Shown here: piece after piece, positions 1-11,154 of the stretch
How positions within the stretch are numbered: the first letter of the stretch is position 1
How the letters are laid out: every line of letters begins with the position of its first letter
Origin: Micropterus salmoides
Lineage: Eukaryota > Chordata > Actinopteri > Centrarchiformes > Centrarchidae
Length of the DNA: 64,000 nucleotides
Assembly (NCBI RefSeq): GCF_014851395.1
Contig: NW_024040707.1
Span: forward strand, 5,082,349-5,146,348
Direction of reading: 5' to 3'
The notes under the pieces: model-generated
Databases searched by the model: none
Told to the model about the DNA's origin: nothing
What the model saw: only the letters and a program-made list of their open reading frames with translations
Program-made: the position numbers and the translations under genes

Positions 1-1249
1 TTATTCCAGCACTTCACTTCAGTTCTGTCACAAGTGAGAGAAATATACAAATGAGAGATTTGATTTTTTTAATGCACAGCTGCACGGTTCCATCAATTGA
101 TTCGTTCTGTTCATTTTATACAAATTTCCATGCAATTATCACTAAACGTTTGAGTCTGTCCTCAATGGAAAAACGAAAAAAGTATGGGTAATTTTAGCCA
201 CACAATAGTGACTATTGTGACATATTTATGTTTATTGTGACAGCAACCTCTACACACAACGCGAACACATTACAAAGATGGTCACGTATTATAAACAGCC
301 ATAAAGTTGTACTCCGGTGGTGGTAGGGTGTGTGGAAGGATAGTAAGTAAGCTGCTTTTCAACCAGGTGGCCTTTCAACCAGGAGACTAACATTCACATG
401 CATGGGTATGTGAATGCCTAAACCTAAGTCAGTAATTGTATCTTATTTCAGTAAGATGTTTTGTTCCTCTCCCCTTTCCTGGCCAACAAAAAGAAAACTC
501 ACATGATGTTCCACGGTGCAGCTGAAGTGTTCTGGAGGTCTGACACATGCTTGAAGTACTGAATGTGATTTCGGGTAACATGTTCACAGTTGAATGGGCA
601 GGCATGACTGCTGTACATTGTCCACATCAGTCCTAGTAAAACCTGGAAACACAAACATATGTAGATTTATATTTTAGAGTCATTATCAATGTCTGTGCTT
701 CACTTTCACCAAAATGGCCAAAAAATAACTTGGCAAATACATCTTCTCACACTAGATGTCTAGATGATTCTGTCATCCAGGTCATAGTTATCCAAAGAAG
801 GTTAAAGTCAAGGGCAATTGGACTCCAGCTGCCCTTGACTTTAACCTTCTTTGGGTAGTTCTCACACTACCAACTTCAATGAATGAAAGCTTTTTGTATT
901 AATAAATTTTGCAGTCAAAGTTATTCTTGGAAGGTCATTGTCAAAAGTTTATCAGTCTTTGACAAAGTTTATTTTCAGTCTTTCCACACAATTATTATTT
1001 TTAGTTGTTTGGTCAAATGATCAGGATCAGGCAAGAAGCGGAAATCATACAATTCATAGTTTTCACGTGACGTCACATTATTATGCTGCACGTAATGTAT
1101 TTGCAGGAATTAACATTAAAGCACAGAAATTAATAAGCTTGAAGATTCATTTTGTTTTGACTTATCACTCACTATCTCAACCTCTTAAACTGTTAAAAGT
1201 TTTCAAATTTTACACTGTTAAAAGTACTCACCAAAGCAATGAAGTTCAT
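1..1249 (-). CDS. Partial secreted cytokine-like protein, 5' exons only
   Basis: Reading the minus strand, three coding pieces join in frame: exon 1 1249-1232 (6 codons from ATG, ending TTG|GTGAGT), exon 2 642-503 (after TTTCCAG, ending ATCAT|GTGAGT) and a probable exon 3 from 24 to the window edge (after CTTGTGACAG). The product starts MNFIALVLLGLMW, a typical signal peptide with predicted cleavage near A20. It then shows a CPFNC motif (C21, C25), an NTS glycosylation site at N44, PWNI at 49-52 and a further Cys at 58. Signal peptide, small exons, cysteines and a TATA promoter suggest a small secreted factor such as a cytokine. I do not recognise the family. The exon 1/2 junction is well supported; exon 3 rests only on an acceptor and an open frame. 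Confidence 0.55.
503..642 (-). CDS. Exon 2 of the cytokine-like gene
   Basis: It is 140 bases (46 codons plus 2). The acceptor is GTTTGTGTTTCCAG and the donor AT|GTGAGT. It encodes the end of the signal peptide, CPFNCEHVTRNHIQYFKHV, an NTS sequon and PWNI. The frame is open throughout and continues exactly from the 18-base first coding exon. Confidence 0.55.
792..854. repeat. Perfect 25-bp inverted repeat with 13-nt loop
   Basis: Arms at 792-816 and 830-854 are exact reverse complements, around a 13-base loop at 817-829. The bases outside the arms keep partial complementarity. It lies in the first intron of the cytokine-like gene. The sequence around it resembles a teleost mobile-element end, but I cannot name the family. 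Confidence 0.7.
1232..1249 (-). CDS. First coding exon of the cytokine-like gene
   Basis: ATG AAC TTC ATT GCT TTG is followed by the consensus donor GTGAGTAC. It is too short to find by ORF length. It is supported by the donor, by phase 0 into exon 2, and by the hydrophobic signal sequence that appears only once the two exons are joined. Confidence 0.5.
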
Positions 1250-1345
1250 GCTGATGCTGGAAAGCAGAAGCGAATACCTCGAGGCTAACAGGGTGGAATC
1301 CTCCTTCACAGAGCTGTTGGTGTCTACCTTTCACTGTACCTGTTT

Positions 1346-1353
1346 TTATACTA
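1346..1353 (-). promoter_or_regulatory. TATA box of the cytokine-like gene
   Basis: The minus strand reads AGTATAAAAACAGG about 100 bases before the ATG. This would put transcription start near 1320 and give a 5'UTR of roughly 70-80 bases. A GGAAA-type NFAT-like core lies just upstream, near 1375 on the plus strand. Inducible secreted factors often have TATA promoters. The match is seen; promoter activity is inferred. Confidence 0.4.
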
Positions 1354-2308
1354 TAATGGTGATGAAAGAACACTTTGGAAACAATGGAGGCGGCATCATG
1401 GGCCATTGTCAAAACAATATTGTCATCTCATTTACAAATTACCTTGTCACTCCTTGTCTGAATGTTTGTGTTATGTCTGTTTCATTCCTCTGTTTGGCTG
1501 CATTTAGTTTAAACCTCCAGAGTGGTTAAAGCTCATTAAAAGATCATACATTCAGTGTATTAAAAGAAATTTTAAGGGTCTTCCTTTTAACATAAAAATG
1601 TTTTCTAATGTAACTGTCATAATCAGCAGAATGTCATATTTTGACTTATAACCCAAACTTGTAATAACATCAGTGCAGGACCTAATATACTGACTTTTAT
1701 GATAGCTTATCAATTTGACTGATTCCATGCAACAAACCACAACAGCCACAGGGAAAAGAGGGATTAGTCCTGGAGGCGTGGCGGGGAAGCCTACACTGAC
1801 GCCCACATAGAGAGATTTCCCATGCCACAGTCAAATGGCATGTGAGGACCAGCTTTATGCCTACGCTGTCTCATGTTCAGTCTCTGTATAGTCTTCAACT
1901 AGGTTGCTCCTCTTATTTCAGTGAACTTTAAAGTTCAATATGGACAAAACTACTAAATAAATATTTAAAAAAATGCATGCAGTGGTAGAGTTTGGAGCAA
2001 TCATGTTCTAATCAAAACTGCAATATATTATTATACAATTCCTATTTAGTCTCAGACTGTAAAACCATGAAACATATGACATATGGCAGGACCAGGAGTG
2101 TTCACTTGAAAGAATTTCTATAATCAAATTTTTTATTGCTCCTCTGACATGAGAAGAGAAGTTTCATTCAAACTTGAATGTGACATACTGTACGCAGGTG
2201 GTTAAATGACTCACTGAAAGTCTGGCATGATGATGAAATTAATCACTAAATTGTAGGTCAGAGTTACTGATTCTCAAGAATCTTTCTTTTTCTCCATATT
2301 GCATGCGG

Positions 2309-2570
2309 CAGTGGTTCTCAAAGGGGGGGTACTGGGACCCCTAGGAGTCCTTGAGGGTATTCCAGGGGGTCCCCAGCAAAAAAGGGAATCATTTTCTCTA
2401 TTTTTATTTCATCCAAAAGTAACACGCTGACAGATTGCATTTAGTCATGGGTTTCATACACTTTCTGTAATAAAAGATCTAAAGGCCAAAATCCTATCAG
2501 ATAGGGGTCCATGGTCTACTTTGTGTCAGTGTAGGGGTCCCTGGTGTGGAAAAAAAATTGAGAACCACTA
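2309..2570. mobile_element. Short hAT-like non-autonomous element
   Basis: The left end begins CAGTGGTTCTCAA and the right end is TTGAGAACCACTA, so the termini are inverted with one mismatch at the tip. The 8-base flanks GCATGCGG and GTATATGG differ by three transitions only, which fits an old 8-bp target duplication. The interior holds GGGGTCC-type repeats common in fish hAT MITEs. It has no coding capacity. Confidence 0.65.
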
Positions 2571-2810
2571 GTATATGGTATATAAATAAGAATCAAAGAA
2601 TGCTGGTAAGTTTAAATTATTTTGGGATTTTGATTAATATGTCTATTTTCAATGATTTCATTCGGCATTTGAGCAACTTTCAGAGATTTTAATTTACTGT
2701 TTGGATGTGGATTATATCAGATTTGCCTTAATTGGTTAATTAAAACTGGTCTTGCATTATCATGTGGGTTTTGACTGCTTGTGGTTCCCATAGAGTCATA
2801 TTTATTCCAG

Positions 2811-3096
2811 CCAGGCATGAAACCACTGAGCGCAGAAATAAGATGGCAGAAATAATTAGTCACATGCTTCGACAGGATCGAGACAACCATAACAACACGG
2901 CGATGACTTGGGCATCGGAAGGGAGAAGGATAGGAGGAAGACCAAAATCCATGTGGAGACGTGCAGAGCGGAAAGAGGCGGGTTGGAATTCATGGGACGA
3001 AGCATGAGTGATTGCAGCAGACGAGAGGAGCTGGAGAGAATCTGTGGAGGCCTTTTGTGCCACAATGCACGGAGGACACAGATGAGATGATGTATT
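2811..3096 (+). mobile_element. 3' end of a LINE reverse-transcriptase ORF
   Basis: The plus-strand translation contains WASEGRRIGGRPKSMWRRA followed by W-D-A and an R-S-W-R-E-like stretch. This is the usual C-terminal tail of fish non-LTR reverse transcriptases (consensus W-x-P-x-G-R-R-K-R-G-R-P-x-x-T-W-R-R). A stop and a frame change interrupt it. Only the tail remains, so it is a dead 5'-truncated copy. The clade is uncertain. Confidence 0.6.
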
Positions 3097-3329
3097 CCTG
3101 AGACTGAGTCATCCTGCAATGACGATTTGTTTGAAGCTTAATTGCTTCACATTACCGATGAAGACGTAGGAAGAGGTTCTAAAATTATTTTTCACACTTA
3201 CGTGACCTGAGATCCTCACGCCTACCCTTGTAGTTGTCCCCAAGTCAAAGATGGTGACTGGCCATCAGGGTCCCTAGACTCTGGTATTCTCTAAATCATT
3301 GCTTAAAACTTTTGCTTTCAATGTCTGAT

Positions 3330-4160
3330 TCAGCGGCGTCGAAAACCCCCGGATCTCAGAAGGATTTAAAAAAAACAAGCTGAAGGCTGAAAATTGAATT
3401 TTACTCGCTTAGCTAACGTTATTTATTCTCCTGCAAATCAGCAGGAGAAAAAGATGATCCAGTTGTAGCTCTCTGTCCTCTCTGCTCCACCTGAAGCTGT
3501 GAGCTGCACTTTATCAGAGGAGCTGAAATTAACATGTGTGGATTTGTGGTGAGGTTAATCACCTGATAGGCAGAGGAGGCATTATACATATTTCATTTCA
3601 AAATCTATGTTGTGTCCCCCCCTCTTTCCTAATGTAAAGTTTTATTTCGCATTTGCTGTTACTTCTAGCTGAAGGCAGTAGTGATGATGTCTGCAGCAGG
3701 GGTGGGTACATCTAATGTAGGCCTACTCTTAATTTTGAATATCTTTTCAGTTTAATGCTTCATGTTCTACTAATACAACTGAAATCTAGTGAGCGCACAC
3801 TATGGCACTGGTGACCCTGTTGGAAAGCAGCCTGCGTCGCTCTTTAACAAGCCGGCAAGTGAAATACTTTAACTTTCCATAAAAGGCGCATTAAAAGCGT
3901 CTTCAGTCTCTGCAGAGCAAATGAAAACTAGCCTACACACTGTAAGATCTATGTCACCTGCCTGCTACCTGAATTTTGTGTGTCCCTTTACATAAATAAT
4001 TTCCACAATAAACTGATGCAGAAAAGGCAGAAATTGGTGCAGAAAAACACCAGAATGCGGGAAATTAAGTGTTTAATACTAACAATTTTCTGGGGGAGTA
4101 CCCCTAGAACCCCCTAAGCCCCCAATGTTTCAAGATCCTAAAAACACCCCTGGTCTGATT
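3330..4160. mobile_element. Possible decayed DNA-transposon remnant
   Basis: The stretch ends with a G/C-run segment (GGGGGAGTACCCCTAGAACC, then CCCCC runs near 4090-4150) like the termini of fish hAT-type elements with ZBED or TTF-type transposases. I found no clear matching left terminus, target duplication or open frame. Confidence 0.25.
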
Positions 4161-4179
4161 TGTAACTTCGGTGTTGTTG

Positions 4180-4325
4180 TGTTGCTTTCTTTTCTTTTGT
4201 TCACCTTTCTAACCATATTTTGCATGGCTATTTGTCTCTGTTTATTCTCTATTTTGTGAAGCTCTTTGTAACCTTGTTTAGATATTTGATAAACAAAAAA
4301 AGGCATTATTATTATATTACATTTT
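4180..4325 (+). repeat. LINE-type 3' tail
   Basis: It contains TTGTGAAGCTCTTTGTAACC followed by a TTTGATAAA segment and a short ATT-repeat end, the form of teleost LINE 3' tails. No coding sequence is visible. Confidence 0.35.
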
Positions 4326-5700
4326 CTGCTTTTAATGATTAAACCACAATGTAATTCATCATCACTGGAACACAGGAGTATCACTATGTCAAGATTAAAG
4401 CCTTATAGTATTTAATCAGTGATGAAATGCATAAGTGCTCATTTGTATTTTTAAGCAGCTCTCACACAGTTTTATATTTAGATGTTTTTTCATGAGTCAG
4501 AGGCATCCTAGAGTATTTCTTAAGTGATGAGTGATGAGTGATAAGTGATACATTGATACATACATATGAGTGAGTGGAGGCGCTGATTTATGTAATCTTC
4601 AATTTGAAAGTTTTCTTTTTGTCACAGCCTTGGTGTTACTCAGAAACACAGAAGCATTTGCAAGTCCATTCACATACATACGCCAGGTGTGCCGACCACA
4701 TGAGCTTAGGTTGTGTAAGAACTCATCTCTCTGTGTTTTCAGTTGACCTCTTTGCTGACTCCTGTGGGCCGTCTCAGAAAATAAATAGCTACATGCAGGG
4801 ATGTTCTGGGCCCTGAAAGTCAGCGCGAGACATTGAGACTGGGGGGCCTTTTTCAGTTATTTTAATACTAAAAGTGTTTGTGTGGTATAAGAGAATCCGA
4901 TTATGCTAAAGACCTTTAAGAAACTTTAGGATGACACCTGCATCCTCAGTTTGTATAAGCAAGTCACCACAGCAATGAACAAGACTAGGTCAGGCAAGCC
5001 AGAGCTGGAACACTTAAACACAGTATACTGCTACATCTAATTCTACCTATGCATCATATGATTGCCTACCCAGCCCTGCACACTGCACACGTTCGCCATA
5101 TGTACCATCTCTGTTGCACTTGTCACACAAACCAGATGGAAAGTAAGCTCCTTTTATCCACGCCATTGAGTCAATCAGCAAAAATTGGGATCGGTCCAAG
5201 CTGGGAAGGGCCGCTCATATCCCCCCTTAATATTGAAAGTGTTAGTTTGGCCCAGTTTGACAGACACACAGACCTGATGCTGACCGTCCGGTTGCCCAGC
5301 CCGGTCACAGATCATAAAGTAGCCTAAGACATTAGAAATTGAAAAAACTCTTTGACTGGAACAGAACGGCCAATCGGGAGTCTTTCTGAACTTCCCGATG
5401 GCTGGTCCGCCACTGGCTACATGTTGGATGTGCTGTAAAACACACAAGAATCTTATGGACTATGTAACAATGCGTGTTCCACGCAAGTGTTCTGAAGGAG
5501 CCCTCCACAACACTTTGCCCGAAAAGAACATTGATATCGGACAATTCTGCAAAGCCCCAGTATACGTTCAATGGCAAAAAAAAATTTAAATTCAGAGGCA
5601 ACGTGTTTCAGATTCTTACTTTCTTTACGCTAACTATGGTATGGTTAAAGAAATGAAATTTGTAAAATATGGTAGTTTGCTTTGTTGTTATGTCTGACTA

Positions 5701-6120
5701 CAGCCAGCAGACAGTTAGCTTAGCTTAGCACAGACACTGAAATCCGAGAAACAGTCAACTCTGTCCAAAAATAATGAAATCCATTTGCCAGCACCTCTGA
5801 AGCTCAGTAGTTGACATGTTAAATCTTGTTTGTTTAATCCAAAATACAAATACAAAAACCATTGTATCAACAATAGTTTTAGTGGGTAATTAGTTCGGGA
5901 CTATTTCTTGACCGGTTGCCAAGCAACCAGCGAAGACTCCAGGAAGTCACTGCCCCCAAAAATATTCTAGGACATAATCCTCCGTAAAAAGATTAATTGC
6001 CTTTTTTGCAGTTTAATTTTAAAAGATTGAACAAATGGGATATAACAGGATCAGTTAGAGCAGCTGTGTCTTCTTCTTTCTGCTAAGATAAGCTAACTGG
6101 CTAATGACTCTAGTCTATAT
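5701..6120 (+). repeat. Teleost interspersed repeat with TTAGCTTAGC core
   Basis: The stretch begins CAGCCAGCAGACAGTTAGCT and continues through GCCAGCACCTCTGAAGCTCA, TTGTTTAATCC and GGACTATTTCTTG. I know this order from an abundant fish repeat, probably a non-autonomous DNA element. It has no coding capacity. Confidence 0.55.
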
Positions 6121-7484
6121 TTAACGGACAGGGGTGACGTCAATCTTCTCATCTAAGTCCGCCAAATAGTGAATATGCATATTGCCCAAAATGTGAAAGA
6201 CTGCAGTAATGGCAAATTAAAAGGGAAAAGTATGGTAGGGGTTATGCAACAAAAACATTTGGTTAATGTTGCGGGGATATCAGGGTTATATGATTGGTAA
6301 TAAACATCAATGTTATTTGCAGGTCTGTGACAGGACATGAAATCCGGTGTTCTGCATGAAAGTCAGACATGTCACACCCTTACTGTCCACCTCACTAGAG
6401 GACACTACTCCCTGTGTTTGCACTGAACATTTGCATTGGATTTAAATCATGAGGTGCAGAATTGTCCAATACCAACGTTCTTTTCTTGAGATACTGGGCC
6501 ATATGCCCCCGCAAGCATATCTGCACTTTGATCACCAACAAATTGATAACCAGGTAGCTAATAGCAACACATATTAGTGACAAATCAACAATATATTTTG
6601 CTTTCAAAATTGAGGAAGTGAAACCCTTATCATGAGAAATGGTAATATTTGGTTTCATTGCACTACGTAGAAGTTTGCTCTCAGGACTTCGCCCCCGGAA
6701 TCTTACAGGGAAACCTCTCCCATGTCTTTCAGCTTTTCTCGTGTTATTATGGGGGTGGACATTTCAATGCGGGGGATGTGAACCAGTCTTCCCTCTTGGC
6801 TTGAAGTATGTATTTGTAACTGATTCCTCAGGCTGTCAGTCAATCCCTTCTTCTACTTTTCTCATTTCCCACATGGCATTATTCAAACAACAAGCCTTGG
6901 CATTCAGCTTAAAGAGTGCTTTTGTTGGCAAGATAAAAAACGTTGACACACAACATACAGGATATGTGAGCTACATAGTTTGTGTTGTAAAACTGTTTGT
7001 AAAACATACACATATTTGGGAATTCCTGGGGAAGACTTTGGATGCTTTGTCGCTTTTGCATAATTAAAAGCAAACAGGCTGGCAAACAAGCAAACAAGAA
7101 CCAAAGGGCGGGAGAGAAGGGAAGTTAAACAAAACATGATCACACACACAGCATGGAAAGTATATTCCACACTGCTGCTGTTGTATTGCTGGGTTGTTGC
7201 ATTTAGGCAGGGAATCCCTCCACATGCGCCCACACACATGGAAAGCAGCACCACAGTTACTGTTGCTGTTTGGTCACTTGGAAAGAGAAATGGTCTTTGA
7301 CTCATAGGATACATCTGAATCTGAACTTTCGCTGCAGAATGTCACTGATAAAAATAAAATAGACTAAATGTTAAATAATAAATGTTGCCCATCAGTCTGT
7401 CAGTACAAGTGTTTGTTAGCAACCTAGGCAACAATAATGACTCACCTGAGTTTACGTACATGATTTTGCCCCCCAAAAGAGATC

Positions 7485-7690
7485 AGATTATCCAAACTCT
7501 GCACTGGCTACCTGCATCTTTTAAGATTTAAATTCATTTTACTTCATTATTCTTTTTCTATTGCTTTCATTGGTAGGGTTTTATTGTACTGCTTTCAATT
7601 TCATTTCTGTTTTTGGCCTATCATGGTTTTTAATCCTGTTTTGTAAAGCACTTTGAACTGCTTTTTTGCAAGTAATTAATATATTATTGT
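7485..7690 (+). mobile_element. L2-like LINE 3' fragment
   Basis: The translation carries TLHWLPASFKI, the usual LHWLPV motif near the end of L2/Rex-type ORF2, followed by a 3'UTR with GTAAAGCACTTTGAACTGC. It is 5' truncated and broken by stops. Confidence 0.6.
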
Positions 7691-7865
7691 TATTTAAACC
7701 ATGACTGCGATTGTTCCCAAACCCATCGCTCATTGGTTAGTATTGTAACAATGTTGAAAAAGATCCAGTAACTTTAACAAAGTAGTAACGTGAATTATAT
7801 TTTGTTAAGTCAACAAATAATTGGTTTGAGAAGCAGGAGGTTCATTGAAATGCAAATGATCCGTA

Positions 7866-8085
7866 CTTGTATAGCGCCTTTCTAGTCTTTTTGACCACTC
7901 AAAGCGCTTTTACACTACATCTGCATTCACACATTCATTCATGCCTAAGTGCTCAAACAGAAACTAACATTCACACACATTCATACAGGGGCAAGGATGC
8001 TTCGACATGCAGCCTGGAGGAGCTGGGGACTGAACCGCCTATATTCCAATTACCGGGCAACCCGCTCTGCCTCCTGAGCCACAGC
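7866..8085 (+). repeat. Teleost repeat, TATAGCGCCTTTCTAG family
   Basis: It starts CTTGTATAGCGCCTTTCTAG and ends CTCCTGAGCCACAGC, with GGAGCTGGGGACTGAACC between. This is a common fish interspersed repeat that has no gene. The open frames across it are coincidental. Confidence 0.6.
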
Positions 8086-8220
8086 TTCCCACTGAAAATA
8101 CATATATGATATATATATTTGAGAGATTTTAACTGTATCTTCTTCATTGATTGGAACTTTTTCAGCTGTCATCTTGTGACTGAAGTATGGAAACTTGCTC
8201 GCAATGACAAAGCTAACATG

Positions 8221-8300
8221 CAGTGGTGGAAAGTAATTAAGTGGATTTACTCAAGTACTTCTACGTGAGTAAATAGTAAGTTTTACTCCACTACATTTAT
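8221..8300 (+). repeat. Teleost repeat, CAGTGGTGGAAAGTA family
   Basis: CAGTGGTGGAAAGTAATTAA, then TTTACTCAAGTACTTCTACG and TTTTACTCCACTACATTTAT, is the signature of an abundant fish non-autonomous element end. Confidence 0.55.
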
Positions 8301-8414
8301 TAGGCTTATTTTTTTGATCTCCATTTTTAATAAAGTACAACATTGTACTACAACTTACATATTAATATATCAATACACCAAATAATAATGATGTAAAATT
8401 AAATTGGGACCATT

Positions 8415-8527
8415 GGCGGCACAGTGGTGCAGGTCCTGTGTAGGGTGTACCCCTCCTTTCAACCCTTGTAAACTGGGATTGGCTCCTTCCCCTCCTGTAC
8501 ACAGGATAAGCAGCTGACAATGAGTGA
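8415..8527 (+). repeat. Internally deleted copy of the GGCGGCAC repeat
   Basis: It begins GGCGGCACAGTGGTGCAGG and jumps to the GTGTACCCC / GGGATTGGCTCC / AGGATAAGC part of the same family. The copy at 46.9-47.2 kb, in the other orientation, retains more of the middle. Confidence 0.55.
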
Positions 8528-9916
8528 GTGATTGGGACAGTTCTTTATAATAAGAATTTTCATTTTCAGTATTTTACATGCATTTGGTTGCAAATACTTG
8601 TGTAATGGGGGGTGCACCGTCAGCTTTTCAACAAAACCTTCCACAGCTTGTACAAATCAAATTTGCTCAAGACAGCAATTCAGTTTAGTGCAAGCCCTTC
8701 AGCAGACAGCATTCACACCGCAATTTCTTCAGGAATTGCTTTTCTAGTTTTTCCTGATCTAGGCATACTGATGTCATTATGATGGTGCAACATTTATTTT
8801 TGTTAGACTATAAAACCAGTGATGAAACCTGCCGCATGAAGCCTTGAGGAGCAGCTGTTTTTAGAGTTTCAGCAGACCTGACAGGTATAAATGTTTGGAT
8901 GAAAACACGTCACTACAAAATATCAGTTTCTAGCATGTTACATACCACACCTTTACCTTTTTGGTTTCACATAGGACTGCACGATGTTTTTCTTTTTTGC
9001 AATCTATATTGCGATATGAAAAAATACAGGAATTTTCACTAGATGACTTAATTTGCTCTATTTGAAAAGAATTAAGCATCCTAGAATTATTGGGATGATT
9101 TTGTAGAGGAAATGCATAGAAAAATTAAAAGCTGCTTTGGTTGTTTAATAAACTGATCAAGAACAATAATGTGATTGGTAATTGGTGATCCTGCTTGTCA
9201 CTTACTAGCAACAAACTCCATGTATCCAGGACCCAGGGGCCGACTGGCACAATAATTCAGGTTGGGAATGTGACTCCATCATAGGCTACCCTGTTCACAC
9301 AAACCACCAAACTGCTAATTTTTGTTGACTAACCCTATTTGTTGATGTAATGGGTACCAAATCAGGTATAGCCTTTGCCATTGTGTTCATCTTCAGATAT
9401 TTTGGACTGATAAATAACGTAGCCTATGTGAACACTGAATTTTCAAGGTAGGCCTATGTTATGATTATGGGTGCACCCTCAAAAACAGAAATAGCCTAGG
9501 CTAGCTACACTAATCATAGCCACAAAAATAAGCCTAGGCTACACTTTTTTATCTTTATGTAGCCTACAAGCATCAATCATATCAAAAACACACACACCCA
9601 TGTTCACTGAACTTGAACGTAACCTAAAAGAATGAAAGTACATAGGCCTATAATGCAAAAAAAGTGCAAAGAGCACTCCTACAACCTACAAAAAAACTAT
9701 TTATTATAGAGTTCAGTCACCAGTGTCCATAAAGCAAACAGCACAAAAATAAACACATCTATCTTTCAATAATTTGTAGCCATTGCCATGGTTACTACCT
9801 ATAGAGCGGCGTTTCCTCACAGAGCGCTTGTCTGTTCACATGAGCGCACTGAGACCCCGTGGATCTAAAAGAGGATGCAGGAGGAGAGTCACCCCCTGTC
9901 TGAAAAGGTTTATACA

Positions 9917-9974
<58 letters not shown>
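9917..9974. repeat. (CA)n microsatellite
   Basis: An uninterrupted CA dinucleotide run of nearly 60 bases inside the hAT-type element. Poly-His/Thr and poly-Cys/Val frames across it are artefacts. Confidence 0.95.
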
Positions 9975-9977
<3 letters not shown>

Positions 9978-10077
9978 CGCTGGCCAGCTACTTGCCAGCT
10001 CTTAACACCGGCAGAGAAACAGTGAAATATCATAATATTTTAATTTCTGACCACTCATTCAATTTCTTTTGAATCCT

Positions 10078-10535
10078 CACTGAAAAAGGAACGTCGGAAT
10101 CGCCTCTTGGAAATTGAAACTGAACTGTCACAATTGGAACTTATTTATAGAGCTTCCTCCAACACATCTACTTTACAAACTATTCTTAAATTGAAATATG
10201 AATATAATAACGTCCTATCTGGACAGGTGTGTGATTGTTCAAAATCAGGCAGAAGCACTTTGAGTTGGGAGACAATCCCCCAAAACTACTAGCCCGACAG
10301 CTAAGAGGGCTACAGTCTAGTAGGGCCATACATAAAAGTAGGTCAAAATCTGGGGAAATGTTTATTAATCCTAAAGGTATAAATGAACTGTAAAATAAAC
10401 TCTTTTAGGGATTATTACGCACAATTATATGCCTCAAAAGCAAAGGGGGACGTTTCTAAGTGGCTGAGGCGTCTCAATCTTCCTAAGTTGAGTGATGCTC
10501 CTCCAGAGGCTTTAAATTCTTCAGCAGCAGCGTGT
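10078..10535 (+). mobile_element. L1-like ORF2 fragment nested in the hAT element
   Basis: The frame pieces include LLEIETELSQLELIYRAS, TLQTILKLKYEYNNVLSGQV and, after frame changes, FRDYYAQLYASK and KWLRRLNLPKLSD. This is the linker before the reverse-transcriptase domain in fish L1/Tx1-type ORF2. It is broken by stops and frameshifts, and neither the endonuclease nor the catalytic RT part is present. Confidence 0.65.
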
Positions 10536-11154
10536 GCGTTGGTGACAGACGCACACAAAGAGAACTGTTGAATTCAATATGTTAAAATGGAAAGAGATCA
10601 ATTTAAGGAGCTTTAAATGAAGTAGGTTAGGTATTTACTGCATCTAATCTTATCAGTTGTTAAACCGTGCACAACGAGGAAACAAAGCTCACAAATTTGC
10701 TAATATGGGGCCACCAGGAAATGTCCCAACGGGCCAATCTGCAAGTGCCAGGGACCCTTAAATCGGCGAAAATAAGTTGCATCAATGAGAAGCGGGAGTT
10801 AATTTGACATGCATGACACTGCATGATTGTTCTGCGATGTGACTATTGCGCATGGGCACATTGCAATGACGATGCTCAAACAATACATTGTGCAGCCTTA
10901 GTTTCACAACATTATGAAAAATCATTTTTCAGAGATTTAAGACTGCCTTGAGTGGGTAATCCATCATCCAACATTTCAACGCCTTTATATTTTTTTAAAA
11001 GTCAGGACCTTCAGGAATTAAACTAGAAGAATGATTCTCAATCTCTAATCTAATACCTACTTTACTTACCTTACTTTATGTCAATTTGATATGAAGCTGG
11101 CTGTCAGCACTAGACTACATGATAGAAAGCATGCAGGATATGTTGTTCTAGAGA

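Larger units (their letters stand above)
8972..10900. mobile_element. hAT-type element with perfect 8-bp target duplication
   Basis: The left terminus is TAGGACTGCACGATG and the right terminus ACATTGTGCAGCCTTA (inverted, with mismatches). The flanks GTTTCACA (8964-8971) and GTTTCACA (10901-10908) are identical, the 8-bp signature of hAT insertion. The interior has TATTGCGATATG-type sequence usual for this fish family, a CA microsatellite and an L1-like ORF2 piece, so it is a composite. No transposase frame is visible, so it is probably non-autonomous. Confidence 0.7.

Noticed and set aside
503..642. Calling the cytokine-like gene an IL-17 because of NTSAAPWNI
   Set aside because: It recalls the S-x-S-P-W of IL-17, but the next coding piece (TEVKCWN) lacks the R-Y-P-x-x-I-x-E-A-x-C that should follow.
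792..854. A microRNA precursor
   Set aside because: Both arms are perfectly paired with no bulges, and the surroundings look like mobile-element sequence. Without small-RNA data this is not supported.
2762..3090. Host genes on either strand
   Set aside because: The plus-strand frames are a LINE reverse-transcriptase tail. The minus-strand frames are its shadow.
9783..10072. Poly-Thr/His and poly-Cys/Val frames
   Set aside because: They are translations of the (CA)n run. The same holds for similar frames at 14.7, 30.6 and 60.8 kb.
10333..10344. Perfect ROR element AAAGTAGGTCA
   Set aside because: It lies inside the decayed L1 fragment, far from any promoter. It is a chance match and a warning about short motifs.
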